The notes: generated from the sequence alone by a model not told the origin. A stretch of DNA of 64,000 nucleotides from Aestuariibacter sp. (GCA_017794925.1 CP051238.1:1037185-1101184), one strand, 5' to 3'. Positions 16,385 to 25,912 are shown, counted from the first letter of the stretch. Program-made: numbers and translations.

Positions 16385-17617
16385 ATGACGTTTCTACATA
16401 GCAAAAAATGCATTTTGTTAAGCGTACTGTTGGCGTGGCAAGTGCAGGCTACAGAAACTGTAAGTACCGAGCCTGTACAAGAACATTCACATAACCATGA
16501 TGCACATGGACAGCATGACACTCCATCCAATACTGAGCAGGCTGCTGAAGAACATGAAGAACATGAAGAACATGAAGAACATGAAGAACATGAAGAACAT
16601 GAAGAACACGGCGGCGTAAGTCTTTCTGGTGAGCAAGTGGCCATGGCTGATATTCACCTGGACACGCTGGAACCACTTAGCCTAAGCGAGTCTGTGTATG
16701 CGCCGGGCGAAATCAAAGCCAACGGTTATCAAAGCTACATCGTGTCGCCGCGAGTAAGCTCGGTAGTTGTGAAGCGTCACGCCTCGCTTGGTGAGCAGGT
16801 AAAGCAAGATCAGCCATTGGTGTCGCTGTTCAGCGAAGACATGATCACCGCGCAAAGCGAGTTGCAAACCGCCGCTGTGGAATGGCAGCGTATCCGCAAA
16901 TTGGGGCAAGCCGCTGTTGGCGAAAAACGTTACGTGGCCGCGCGCAATGACTATCAGGCCGCGTCACGCCGTTTGCAGGCGTTTGGGTTATCCCTTAATA
17001 TTATCAATAAAATCGCTGAAACTCCGGACTATCCGCTGGGCGAGTATACGCTGGTGGCCCAATCTGCGGGCGTGGTAATGACAGACGATTTTAATCAGGG
17101 GCAGCAAATCGCACCTGGACAGGCACTTATGCTGGTCTCCGATGAATCGCAACTCTGGGTAGAAGCCAGGCTGCCTGCGCACAATGATTTACACCTGGCC
17201 GCAGGGCATACCGCTAGTGTGGTGGTGGGTGATATTGCCGCAACGGCCACGGTTACGCAGGAATCCCACACTATCGATCCGGTAAGTAGAACGAGAACCG
17301 TCCGTTTGAACCTGAATAACGAGGCACACAAGTTTCACTCGGGTATGTTTGCCGACGTGTATTTCAGCGGTCCGCAGACGTCACGCGTTCTGGCGGTGCA
17401 GGAAAGCGCTCTGATGCGCGACGCCGATGGCGATTGGCAGTTGTTTGTTGTAGACGAAGACGGCGAACTGGTACCTAAAGTCGTGCAGTTGGGTAACCGC
17501 TATGGCAAATGGCAACAAATCAGTGGTGTTGAAGCAAACGTGCGGTATGTGAGCCGCGGTGCGTTCTTTGTGGCATCGGAAATTGCCAAAGGCGGATTCG
17601 ATCCGCATAACCATTAA
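16385..17617 (+). CDS. czcB: RND periplasmic adaptor (CzcB type) with EEH repeat
   Basis: 410 residues. After a signal peptide (ILLSVLLAWQVQATE) there is a His/Glu-rich stretch with seven tandem EEH triplets (about residues 55-75), then the membrane-fusion-protein core: a lipoyl-like beta-hairpin (VVVKRHASLGEQVKQDQPLV), a helical hairpin, and a beta-barrel (VWVEARLPAH-type). It joins pump to outer-membrane duct; the His-rich leader may collect metal ions. It is 3 bases downstream of czcC and 20 bases upstream of czcA, with GTCAGGAG as ribosome site for the latter. Confidence 0.88.
   Translation: MTFLHSKKCILLSVLLAWQVQATETVSTEPVQEHSHNHDAHGQHDTPSNTEQAAEEHEEHEEHEEHEEHEEHEEHGGVSLSGEQVAMADIHLDTLEPLSLSESVYAPGEIKANGYQSYIVSPRVSSVVVKRHASLGEQVKQDQPLVSLFSEDMITAQSELQTAAVEWQRIRKLGQAAVGEKRYVAARNDYQAASRRLQAFGLSLNIINKIAETPDYPLGEYTLVAQSAGVVMTDDFNQGQQIAPGQALMLVSDESQLWVEARLPAHNDLHLAAGHTASVVVGDIAATATVTQESHTIDPVSRTRTVRLNLNNEAHKFHSGMFADVYFSGPQTSRVLAVQESALMRDADGDWQLFVVDEDGELVPKVVQLGNRYGKWQQISGVEANVRYVSRGAFFVASEIAKGGFDPHNH
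16547..16609 (+). repeat. Seven tandem 9-base repeats encoding EEH
   Basis: Seven consecutive copies of GAAGAACAT, six identical and the last ending in C instead of T. They encode seven EEH triplets in the adaptor protein. Near-perfect identity at silent positions points to recent slippage or expansion, so copy number may vary between strains. Confidence 0.95.
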
Positions 17618-17637
17618 TTGTCGGTCAGGAGATAACT

Positions 17638-20600
17638 ATGTTTTCAAACCTGATTGAAGCGGCTGTGCGGCTGCGATTTATGGTGCTCTGCGTGTTGGTT
17701 GGGCTTGGCGTATTTGCCGCATTGATGATCCCGAAACTCAACCTGGATGCGTTTCCTGATGTAACCAACATTCAGGTGGCGATCAACACCGAAGCGCCGG
17801 GCCTGGCTGCTGAAGAAGTGGAGCAACTGATTACCTACCCCATTGAGGCGGTGATGTACGCTCTGCCCGATGTTGAAGAAGTACGCTCCATTTCCAAAAC
17901 CGGATTATCTGGCATTACCGTGGTATTTAAGGAAGGCACTGACATCTATTTTGCTCGCCAACTGGTATTTGAGCGCCTGCAAGTGGCGTCAGAGATGATC
18001 CCCGACGGTATCGGCATGCCCGAAATTGGCCCCAATACCTCTGGCCTTGGCCAGGTGTATCAGTATTTGCTAATCGCCGAACCGGATTCTGGTTACGACG
18101 CTATGGCATTGCGCAGCCTGAATGACTACCTGATTAAGTTGTTACTGATGCCGGTAGACGGGATCACCGATGTGCTCTCATTTGGCGGGCAGGTTAAGCA
18201 GTATCAGGTCAATCTGTACCCCAATCGACTGCTGTCGTATAACCTGACTCAGCAGGACGTGATGGATGCGCTGGCCCGCAACAATAACAATGCGGGTGGC
18301 TGGTATCTCGACCGCGGACCCGAACAGCTGGTGATCCGCGGTGCAGGCTGGCTGGCGTCCGGTGCAGAAGCACTCACGCAGATTAAGCAGATACCGCTGA
18401 CTACTGAGGGCAGTGGCATTGTAACCATTGGTGATGTCGCCGCCGTTGAGCTGGGCGCAGAGATTCGTCAGGGCGCGGTAACGATGTCAGTGCGGGCTGA
18501 AAACGGTTCTGTCGCATCCCGTGGTGAAGTGGTGTCTGGCGTGGTACTTAAACGCATGGGTGCCAACACAAACGCCACTATTGAAGGTATCAACGCGCGA
18601 ATCGACCTAATCCAGCAGGCCTTGCCTAAAGGTGTTCATTTTGAACCCTACTACGATCAGGCGGCATTAATAAAACAAGCGGTCAATACTGTGGTGCAGG
18701 CGCTATTGCTGGCCTTTGTGTTTATTGTCATTGTGCTTGCGCTATTTTTAATGAGTGTCCGTGCTACTTTGTTGGTATTGCTGTCGATTCCGGTGTCGAT
18801 TGGGTTAGCGCTGTCGGTACTCAGCATGCTTGGCATATCTGCCAACCTTATGTCGTTAGGGGGTATTGCGGTAGCAATAGGCATGCTGGTGGATGGCTCT
18901 GTTGTGGTGGTAGAAAACATCTATCAAAAACTGCAACAGCGTGAACCAGAGCATAAATCGATTTCAGAATTAGTGGTGCAGGCCGCGCAGGAAGTGGCAA
19001 AACCGGTGTTTTTCGCGACCCTGATTATTCTGGTGGTGTTCACGCCGTTATTCAGTTTTGAAGGGGTAGAGGCCAAGCTTTTCCAGCCCATGGCGGTTGC
19101 CATTATGCTGGCGTTAGTGTGTGCGGTAGTCGTGGCGCTAATTTTTGTGCCAGTGCTGTCAGTGTTGGTGCTGGGATTGCGCACGCCGAAAGTACGTGAA
19201 AACCGTGTATTACTCTATATAGAGTCTAACTATCAAAATGTGCTTACTGCATGTTTGAATCGTCCGAAGTACCTGCTGTTTTCCATTGCTGTGCTATTGG
19301 CTGGCAGCGCCATCGTCTTTCCGCAGTTGGGTACCGAATTCGCACCAGAACTTGAAGAGGGCACCATTAACTTAAGGGTAACACTGGCGCCTTCGGCAAG
19401 CTTAACAACCGCTCTCGACGTTGCGCCTAAGCTGGAAGCTATCCTGCTTGAGTTCCCGGAAGTCACCTATGCGGTGAGTAAAATAGGCCGGGCCGAAATT
19501 GGCGGCGACCCGGAGCCGGTGAACAACATCGAAATCTACCTGGGCTTAACGCCGGTAGATCAATGGACTACCGCGTCGAGTCGTCTTGCCTTGCAAACTG
19601 AAATGGAGAAGGCGCTGGAAGTGCATCCCGGGCTGTTGTTCAACTTCTCCCAACCCATTGCTACCCGGGTAGACGAGCTATTGTCTGGAGTGAAGGCCGA
19701 GTTAGCGATAAAACTCTTCGGACCGGATTTGAATGCTTTGGCTGAGTATGGGCAGAAGATCACGTCTGCAGTAGCCACAATCAGCGGTACCCGTGATGTT
19801 GCCATGGAGCAAATCAGTGGTGAAGCGCAATTGGTGATAAGGCCCGATCGCAATCAGTTAAGCCGGTATGGGCTGGATGTCGCCGGTGTGATGAGTTTGG
19901 TGCAGCAAGGTCTCGGCGGACAAGCTGCGGGCCAAATCATTCAGGGCAACGAGCGTTACGACATTCTGGTGCGCATCGATTCCCAGTATCGCAATGACAT
20001 TGCAGCATTAGCCGAATTACGCCTTCGCTCTGCTCAGGGCGCGTGGATCCGACTGCAAGACGTTGCCACGATTGCCATTGAGTCCGGGCCGCCGCAAATT
20101 CGCCGCGATGATGTACAGCGACGAGTGGTGATCCAGGCGAACGTGGACGGCAGGGATATGGGCAGCGTGGTGAGTGATATTCGCGATGCCATTGATACCT
20201 CGGTCCAACTACCCGCCGGATACACCGTGCAAATAGGCGGGCAGTTTGAAAATCAGCAGCGTGCAATGCAGAGGCTGATGCTGGTGGTGCCTGTGTCATT
20301 GGCGCTTATTGCCGTGCTGCTGTACCTCGCGTTTGGTGAATTGAAACTGGTGATGCTGATTATGGTGAATGTCCCCCTTGCTGCTGTTGGCGGGATATTC
20401 TCACTGTATGTAAGTGGTCACTATTTGTCAGTGCCCAGCTCTGTTGGGTTCATCACTTTGTTTGGTGTGGCGGTGCTTAACGGTGTGGTGATGGTCGAGA
20501 GTATAAATCAGCGCTTGGCGAATCAAGGGGATCGAGCCAATACACAAAACGCCATTGATGCCATCAAAGACGGCGCTCGCTCTCGGTTGCGACCTGTGCT

Positions 20601-20778
20601 TATGACCGCACTCACATCGGCACTGGGATTACTGCCTATGCTAATGTCGAATGGTCTAGGTGCGGAAATCCAAAAGCCACTCGCGGCGGTGATCGTAGGC
20701 GGTTTGGTCACCTGCACGCTGCTAACGCTGGTTGTATTGCCAGTGTTGTATGCGCGATTTGTGAGCCATGCCCGTTAA
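17638..20778 (+). CDS. czcA: Heavy-metal RND efflux pump (CzcA/CusA family)
   Basis: 1046 residues, normal for HME-RND proteins. It has twelve predicted membrane segments and two large periplasmic loops. The hallmarks include FPDVTNIQVAINTEAPGLAAEEVEQ at the start of the first loop, GGIAVAIGMLVDGSVVVVEN in TM4, and the TM10-11 region SVGFITLFGVAVLNGVVMVE. It exports metal ions by proton antiport through CzcB and CzcC. The TM4 signature is not decisive for a single metal; Zn/Co/Cd or Cu/Ag are possible. It is the last gene of the 14736-20778 operon. Confidence 0.92.
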   Translation: MFSNLIEAAVRLRFMVLCVLVGLGVFAALMIPKLNLDAFPDVTNIQVAINTEAPGLAAEEVEQLITYPIEAVMYALPDVEEVRSISKTGLSGITVVFKEGTDIYFARQLVFERLQVASEMIPDGIGMPEIGPNTSGLGQVYQYLLIAEPDSGYDAMALRSLNDYLIKLLLMPVDGITDVLSFGGQVKQYQVNLYPNRLLSYNLTQQDVMDALARNNNNAGGWYLDRGPEQLVIRGAGWLASGAEALTQIKQIPLTTEGSGIVTIGDVAAVELGAEIRQGAVTMSVRAENGSVASRGEVVSGVVLKRMGANTNATIEGINARIDLIQQALPKGVHFEPYYDQAALIKQAVNTVVQALLLAFVFIVIVLALFLMSVRATLLVLLSIPVSIGLALSVLSMLGISANLMSLGGIAVAIGMLVDGSVVVVENIYQKLQQREPEHKSISELVVQAAQEVAKPVFFATLIILVVFTPLFSFEGVEAKLFQPMAVAIMLALVCAVVVALIFVPVLSVLVLGLRTPKVRENRVLLYIESNYQNVLTACLNRPKYLLFSIAVLLAGSAIVFPQLGTEFAPELEEGTINLRVTLAPSASLTTALDVAPKLEAILLEFPEVTYAVSKIGRAEIGGDPEPVNNIEIYLGLTPVDQWTTASSRLALQTEMEKALEVHPGLLFNFSQPIATRVDELLSGVKAELAIKLFGPDLNALAEYGQKITSAVATISGTRDVAMEQISGEAQLVIRPDRNQLSRYGLDVAGVMSLVQQGLGGQAAGQIIQGNERYDILVRIDSQYRNDIAALAELRLRSAQGAWIRLQDVATIAIESGPPQIRRDDVQRRVVIQANVDGRDMGSVVSDIRDAIDTSVQLPAGYTVQIGGQFENQQRAMQRLMLVVPVSLALIAVLLYLAFGELKLVMLIMVNVPLAAVGGIFSLYVSGHYLSVPSSVGFITLFGVAVLNGVVMVESINQRLANQGDRANTQNAIDAIKDGARSRLRPVLMTALTSALGLLPMLMSNGLGAEIQKPLAAVIVGGLVTCTLLTLVVLPVLYARFVSHAR

Positions 20779-20907
20779 CAGTGAATTCCACTAAACCTCA
20801 CCTGTGACTCAACAGGATCTGCCCTGCAAGCAAGGCGAATCAGCCTAACTTGCCGGGCATTCTCACTATACTGGCTGGCTAACAATGTTACTGATTAGGA
20901 AGCCGTT

Positions 20908-21279
20908 ATGTCTCGTCTAAATACTGTAGTCCAGCATCCCGCTGACGCGCCTGAAGAAGGCTACATTAACCCAGCTATTTTGTTAGCGGGTAATCCACTG
21001 CTACAAAAATGGGCGCCAGATTGCATTGCCGATGACAAGATCAAAGTTGGCGTGATGGGCGGCGAACCGGGCACCAACCGCTCAATCAAAGACGGTGTGT
21101 TTGAGTTCTGCTATCTCATTGAAGGAGTGATTGAGCTAACTGAAGACGGCTGTGAACCCAAGCTGTATCACGCGGGCGATACCTTCTACATGGAGCCAGG
21201 CTACAAGGGGCAATGGCGTACTATTGAGACTTACAAAAAGGTGTACGTGTGTGTTTATGGGTTAGATAACCCACAGTAA
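20908..21279 (+). CDS. Small single-domain cupin protein
   Basis: 123 residues, one cupin barrel (DUF861/cupin_3-like). The second half carries FEFCYLIEGVIELTEDG and YHAGDTFYMEPGYKGQWRT, matching cupin motifs 1 and 2, though with few of the usual metal-binding His residues. Enzyme function is not predictable. It has an AGGA ribosome site (AGGAAGCCGTT) and sits alone between the metal-efflux operon and the carboxylesterase. The 129-base gap before it holds an imperfect stem (GCCCTGCAAG with CTTGCCGGGC, 20821-20858) without a T tract. Confidence 0.75.
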   Translation: MSRLNTVVQHPADAPEEGYINPAILLAGNPLLQKWAPDCIADDKIKVGVMGGEPGTNRSIKDGVFEFCYLIEGVIELTEDGCEPKLYHAGDTFYMEPGYKGQWRTIETYKKVYVCVYGLDNPQ

Positions 21280-21306
21280 TCCTGCAGGTTTTCGGGTTCT
21301 GTTACT

Positions 21307-21324
21307 AATTCGAACGTTCGAATT
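21307..21324. promoter_or_regulatory. 18-base perfect palindrome, likely operator
   Basis: AATTCGAACGTTCGAATT is a perfect dyad, 73 bases before the carboxylesterase start. The CGAACGTTCG core is of a kind common in TetR-family operators. No repressor gene lies beside it, so the cognate protein is unknown. Confidence 0.55.
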
Positions 21325-21396
21325 CAGGCAGGCGCTGCACTTTCTCACCAATCGCTGATATGGTGTGCCTTACATATTTTGTAGGATGAACAGAAA

Positions 21397-22935
21397 GTGA
21401 AGCAATTGATTGCAAAAGTTGTCCGTCTTGTCGTAACAGCCTCAACTGCGTTCTCGATAGCGTTGGCGTTTGAAAGCTGCGCCAATGCTAATTCCAGTGC
21501 GGTTGAGGTGCGTATTGGTGAGTCAGTACTGCATGGTGAAGCTTATGGCTCTGTGCGGGCTTTCAAAGGGATACCCTACGCCGCTTCACCAGAAGGCCAA
21601 AACCGATGGAAGGCGCCTCAACCCGTTAACTATGCGGATGACATTGATGCTTCGCGCTATGGCGCGCAGTGTCCGCAGCGCACCGATCAAATCACCAGTG
21701 AAGATTGCTTGTTTATCAATGTCTTCACCTCTGCAAAAAACGATTCCAACACAGCTATTGAGCCCAAACCCGTTCTGATGTGGATCCACGGTGGTGGCTA
21801 CGTAGGCGGCTCCGGCAATCTTGATATGCGCGCCGTGTCCCACTGGCTTTCGCAAGACGTAGTCGTGGTGTCCTTTAATTACCGTTTGGGCGTACTCGGC
21901 ATTTTTGCGCATCCAGCACTTGATGCAAGTCAGGGCGCAAACTTCAGCGTGCTAGACATTGTAGCCGCACTTAAATGGGTGAAAAGCCATATCAGCGCAT
22001 TCGGAGGGGATCCGAACAATGTCACCATTGCTGGTGGGTCTGCCGGTGGCATGGCGGTACAAATGCTGATGGTAGCACCGCAAAGCGAGTCGTTATTTCA
22101 CCGTGCTATCTCACAAAGTGGCTACGGTGCCTGGCCCTTACCCAGAACCAATAATTTAAAGCCGTTACCACAGAGCCTGAATGCACAGGAATATGCGCAA
22201 GTGCTGGCATCCAGAGTGGTCAGCAAAGGGGCTTCAGCCGTGACTGCTGAGGATTTAATTAATGTATCAGCCAGCCAATGGGTGGAGGCCGTTGAAGGAT
22301 TTCACTTACCTGTGGTTGATGGGATAACTCTGACAGATGAACCGGGCGTCGTGTTTATGCAGGGACGTCAGCACGATGTGCCTTACATGAGCGGAGGAAA
22401 CAGCTATGACGGCAGCGTTTACCCCTGGTCTGGCGTGCCGGCGGCACGCTTGATTGAGCTGGCTGGTGATGAAGCGTCCGGCATCAAAGGCGTTTATCAG
22501 CTTTCAGCACTTCCCGATGGCAATGGGTATCAGTCGCTACCTTACCAACACGTTTTTGGTGATATGCGCTATGTGCTAGCGGGCTCGGTAACTACTGAGG
22601 CGATGCAAAATAAGCGTAGCCAGGGGTATCGTTATTTCTTTGATGTTACTCGTAGCGGCGAACCCGGTGCGCATCATGGCGCAGAGGTGAATGCCTTGTT
22701 CTACCCTTCCTCACTGCCCGGTGTACAACACATGCAGCGCTACTGGTTGCAGTTCATCAAATACGGCAATCCCAACGCAGCAGACTTGCCTGAGTGGGAG
22801 CCAGTCGACATCAGTGGCGCAAACTGGATGGTATTTACGGCCAGTAGCGCTACGCAAGTACCTCAAATTCGTAGCAATAAGCTGAAACTGCTGAATAAAG
22901 CCTACAAGGCTCGACTTCGTCCACTAACCAAATAA
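21397..22935 (+). CDS. Type-B carboxylesterase, exported
   Basis: 512 residues from a GTG at 21397 (AGGA upstream). It has a signal-type N-terminus, then the carboxylesterase signature: FKGIPYAASPEGQNRWKAPQ, SEDCLFINVF, the oxyanion loop HGGGYVGGSGNL and the nucleophile elbow AGGSAGG with Ser215. The family elbow is usually GESAGG; Glu is replaced by Gly here. The acid residue probably lies in GGNSYDGS and the catalytic His in GAHHGAEVN. It hydrolyses carboxylic esters, likely in the periplasm or outside the cell. An 18-base palindrome lies in its promoter region. Confidence 0.88.
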   Translation: MKQLIAKVVRLVVTASTAFSIALAFESCANANSSAVEVRIGESVLHGEAYGSVRAFKGIPYAASPEGQNRWKAPQPVNYADDIDASRYGAQCPQRTDQITSEDCLFINVFTSAKNDSNTAIEPKPVLMWIHGGGYVGGSGNLDMRAVSHWLSQDVVVVSFNYRLGVLGIFAHPALDASQGANFSVLDIVAALKWVKSHISAFGGDPNNVTIAGGSAGGMAVQMLMVAPQSESLFHRAISQSGYGAWPLPRTNNLKPLPQSLNAQEYAQVLASRVVSKGASAVTAEDLINVSASQWVEAVEGFHLPVVDGITLTDEPGVVFMQGRQHDVPYMSGGNSYDGSVYPWSGVPAARLIELAGDEASGIKGVYQLSALPDGNGYQSLPYQHVFGDMRYVLAGSVTTEAMQNKRSQGYRYFFDVTRSGEPGAHHGAEVNALFYPSSLPGVQHMQRYWLQFIKYGNPNAADLPEWEPVDISGANWMVFTASSATQVPQIRSNKLKLLNKAYKARLRPLTK

Positions 22936-22982
22936 GTACATTGAAAGCAGACTATTTAGATAACGCCTTTTTAAACAAATGC

Positions 22983-24257
22983 TTAATACTTCTGCACGCT
23001 GTCGTAGATACCAAAAAAGTACACTACGGCAGCTTTACGCCAGTCGCCGTTGCCTTCCAGGCGACCTGTGTCAGAACCGCCCATAATAATGTCACCATTA
23101 GACTTAAATGTAGCGACTTTGCTTCCTCGCACCCACACATCGCCGTTTTCTTCCAGTGAGCCCAGTGTTTTACCGTAGCTCCACACCTGACCATCTTCCT
23201 CGAAAGAGCCAATAAAGTCTGACTTCAGATAAATGTCGCCATCGTCCTCGACCCAGCCGCCAGAGGTACCGCCAAACCAGACTTCGCCTTTTTTGGTGAT
23301 TTCGCAAAACTTATTGCCATTCACAAACATGTGTAGGCTCTCTGGGTTCAGCTTTTTAACCTTCTTAGGTATTTTAGACAGCGCATTTTGGTGCTCAGGC
23401 AATTTGGCAAGTAAGGCATCATAGTGAGCAATGGCATTGGTAAACTGTTCGCGTTGTTGAGTGCGAGTAGCGCTATTGTCTATCTGGCTCATGCGATCAA
23501 AGGTCGCTGCGACTTCAACACTCTGAAGCCCCATTGCCAGGACTTGTCCGGCATCCTGATGGGTCTTATTAGTAATATTAACCACACCGGTCATGTCATT
23601 GGGCTGCACATACAGTACTTGTATCGCCGTGGCTGTTGCGGTGGCGATTCGGCCTTCAGCCTGAGCATAGGCCTGTTGAAATTGCTCGATGATTTGATTA
23701 AACCACATGGTGTTGACCCAGTGATCAAACCGATCGTATTCGGCTTTGCTTAGTCGTCCTTCGCTATAAGCCTGATTCACGGTTTGCTGGTCGGCCATTC
23801 GCTGTTCTTTAATCAATGACAACATTGCCGTCGCCCAGGCTTCCGCTTGTTCCGGCGTTGGGTTGTCACTCAGCACTGGACGGTTGTTTTTCTGATATTT
23901 TGCGATCAGTGAGTTATAAAGTGCCTGACCAGACAAACCAGATGGTTTTTGCGCTTGTGCTTCTGGTTGCTTCCATTCCTCAAAAGTGGCCAGTAAGGTG
24001 GTTCTTGCGCCTTTCCATTTTTCCACCGTTTCGGCAAAAACGGGGTCGTCTTTTGACCCTGTACTGGTGAGTAAGTCTTTGGCGTTTTTCAGCTTATCGG
24101 TGAGCTTGTTGATGGTATTCACATCGTTGCGTTTGATGTGTTTCAAGCCGTTCTCGACTTGTTTTACCAGAGCTTTTGCACGAATTAAATCACTGTCCTG
24201 GGCAGCGAAAGAAGCTGTAGAAAGGCAAAGTAGACAACATAAAAGAAAGTATTTCAT
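22983..24257 (-). CDS. Exported protein with C-terminal beta repeats, function unknown
   Basis: 424 residues. A signal peptide (MKYFLLCCLLCLSTASFA) is followed by a helical, Gln/Lys-rich body (about residues 20-320). The last 100 residues contain at least five short repeats of about 16-20 residues, each built around G-[ED]-[VI]-[WY]: GEVWFGG, GDIYLKS, GQVWSYG, GDVWVRG, GDIIMGG. These look like stacked beta hairpins, perhaps a small solenoid. A similar string is found in other gammaproteobacterial exported proteins of unknown role. The ribosome site is AAGGATAATAACA-ATG. I do not recognise a function. Confidence 0.7.
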   Translation of the reverse strand: MKYFLLCCLLCLSTASFAAQDSDLIRAKALVKQVENGLKHIKRNDVNTINKLTDKLKNAKDLLTSTGSKDDPVFAETVEKWKGARTTLLATFEEWKQPEAQAQKPSGLSGQALYNSLIAKYQKNNRPVLSDNPTPEQAEAWATAMLSLIKEQRMADQQTVNQAYSEGRLSKAEYDRFDHWVNTMWFNQIIEQFQQAYAQAEGRIATATATAIQVLYVQPNDMTGVVNITNKTHQDAGQVLAMGLQSVEVAATFDRMSQIDNSATRTQQREQFTNAIAHYDALLAKLPEHQNALSKIPKKVKKLNPESLHMFVNGNKFCEITKKGEVWFGGTSGGWVEDDGDIYLKSDFIGSFEEDGQVWSYGKTLGSLEENGDVWVRGSKVATFKSNGDIIMGGSDTGRLEGNGDWRKAAVVYFFGIYDSVQKY

Positions 24258-24388
24258 TGTTATTATCCTTAATCGTATGAGACTGGCATCCCTTATGAGC
24301 GGTTAACGCGCTCGTTCAGTCTGTAATTGCGGATAATATAGGAATTTGAATAAAAATTGTACCGTTAAAGCACAACGCGCAGCCGCGC

Positions 24389-25321
24389 TTAATAACCGCG
24401 AGTTTTATCTACTTCACCTGTCATACGTTCACCCCTTTGCCAGCGTAACAGGTTTTCTGCCAGGCGATGTCCGGCAGTGTCGTTCCGTGTAATGGACGCA
24501 ATATGCGGCGTGACATGCACGCTGGGGTGTGTCCAGTAGGGATGTGACTCAGGCAGAGGCTCGTCTTTAAATACATCCAGTATGGCGTATTGAATATGCC
24601 CACTGTCTAATGCTGCCAGTAAATCTTCGTCAATAATTTGTTCGCCGCGACCGGCGTTGATCACCGATGCGCCTTTGGGTAATTTTGCCAGCGTATCGGC
24701 ACTAATCATGCCCCTGGTTTCTTCCGTCAGGGGAAGAAGGCTTACCAGAATGTCAGTTGTTGCCAACATGTCAGAGAGGCCTTGTGGGCCGTGGAAGGCC
24801 GATATGCCATTGATTTGTTTAGCACTGCGACTCCAGCCGTTTACGGTAAATCCGAGCATACTCAATTGCTCGGCGACGGCTTTACCTAATTCGCCCAACC
24901 CCAGAATACTTACCGAACACTCATGCGGTAAGGCAACCTTGTGTTGTTGCCAGTTTTTTTGCGCCTTTTGGGCCTGATACAAAAAGTGATCGCGGTGGAT
25001 CATCATGACCGATGACAGCACATAGGTTTGCATTTGCTGAGTAAGCGACGGGTCGATAAGCCGTACCAGCTTAATCGAGTCAGGGATCGTGTCGGGTTGT
25101 AATTGGTCGACACCGGCTCCGACCGAGAAAATGGCTTTCAGGTTGGGGAAGGTTTTCAGGGCTTTGTCTGGCAATGTCCAGGCGATAATAGCATCGACGT
25201 CCTCCGGTGCTGGTACATCGGGCCAGGTAAACCAATTGGCGTCCGGCAGAGCCTCGGCGACGGCTTGTTGCCAGCACTCTCCACGAAGCTGTGGGCCTTT
25301 GTAGACCAGATTAAATGCCAT
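24389..25321 (-). CDS. Glyoxylate/hydroxypyruvate reductase A-like D-2-hydroxyacid dehydrogenase
   Basis: 310 residues, the size of GhrA. The NAD(P)-binding motif is SILGLGELGKAVAEQL (residues about 138-153). Catalytic residues are recognisable: Arg in NAGRGEQI, Glu in DVFKDEPLPESHPYW and His in VHVTPHIAS. It reduces glyoxylate or hydroxypyruvate (or a related 2-oxo acid) in the cytoplasm. Its start lies 2 bases after the stop of an Lrp/AsnC regulator gene, so the two form an operon and the regulator may respond to a linked metabolite. Confidence 0.85.
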   Translation of the reverse strand: MAFNLVYKGPQLRGECWQQAVAEALPDANWFTWPDVPAPEDVDAIIAWTLPDKALKTFPNLKAIFSVGAGVDQLQPDTIPDSIKLVRLIDPSLTQQMQTYVLSSVMMIHRDHFLYQAQKAQKNWQQHKVALPHECSVSILGLGELGKAVAEQLSMLGFTVNGWSRSAKQINGISAFHGPQGLSDMLATTDILVSLLPLTEETRGMISADTLAKLPKGASVINAGRGEQIIDEDLLAALDSGHIQYAILDVFKDEPLPESHPYWTHPSVHVTPHIASITRNDTAGHRLAENLLRWQRGERMTGEVDKTRGY

Positions 25322-25323
25322 GA

Positions 25324-25815
25324 TTACTTTTCCGGCTTAAACAAGGTGGTCAGTGGATAGTGCAGTTTTTCAATTGGTGACTTCAGCACGATATAGCTGA
25401 AGTATTTTGAAATACCGAAATCTTTTTCCAGAATTTCTTCCATGAGGGTCTGGTAGTGGGTAATACCACGCGTCACAAATTTGAGCAGGTAGTCATAACC
25501 ACCGCTGATCAGATGGCATTCAATGACTTCGTCAATGGTACGAATATTTCGCTCAAATTTGGCAAAGTCTTCCATGTGGTGGTCGCTTAATGTGACCTCA
25601 GTAAATACGGTTGCGGTTTCGCCCAGTTTTTCCAACGCAATTTTCGCATTGTAACTGGTAATGTAACCGGCTTTTTCCAGTCGCTTTACCCGCGCCAGAC
25701 AGGGGCTGGGAGATAATGCAACAGCATCGGCGAGATCAGTATTGGTAATGCGCCCGTTTTTTTGCAGTTCGGCCAGAATGTTAATGTCGATTCTGTCTAG
25801 TTTAATACCTGCCAC
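25324..25815 (-). CDS. Lrp/AsnC family transcriptional regulator
   Basis: 163 residues from the GTG at 25815 (VAGIKLDRIDINILAELQKNG), which has AGGA eight bases upstream; an ATG at 25830 in the same frame would make 168 residues but has no ribosome site. It has an N-terminal winged helix-turn-helix (RITNTDLADAVALSPSPCLARVKRLEKAGYI) and a C-terminal RAM domain with the GGYDYLLKFVT ligand loop. It is transcribed with the GhrA-like reductase. The ligand is likely an amino acid; the target genes are unknown. Confidence 0.88.
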   Translation of the reverse strand: MAGIKLDRIDINILAELQKNGRITNTDLADAVALSPSPCLARVKRLEKAGYITSYNAKIALEKLGETATVFTEVTLSDHHMEDFAKFERNIRTIDEVIECHLISGGYDYLLKFVTRGITHYQTLMEEILEKDFGISKYFSYIVLKSPIEKLHYPLTTLFKPEK

Positions 25816-25912
25816 AATGGTGTTCCTCATGTACTGCTTGATTCCGACACAGTATCGCTAATGGCTAAATTTGCGCAACTGTTTGTTCAGAGCGGCTTGT
25901 TCAGACGCTGAG

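Noticed and set aside
16547..16609. Possible CRISPR or minisatellite array
   Set aside because: Units are 9 bases without spacers and in frame with the adaptor protein; it is a coding tandem repeat.
16330..16644. Minus-strand ORF rich in Cys-Ser-Ser repeats, metallothionein-like at first sight
   Set aside because: It is the complement of the EEH tandem repeat inside czcB, with no ribosome site; the plus-strand adaptor is clearly the real gene.
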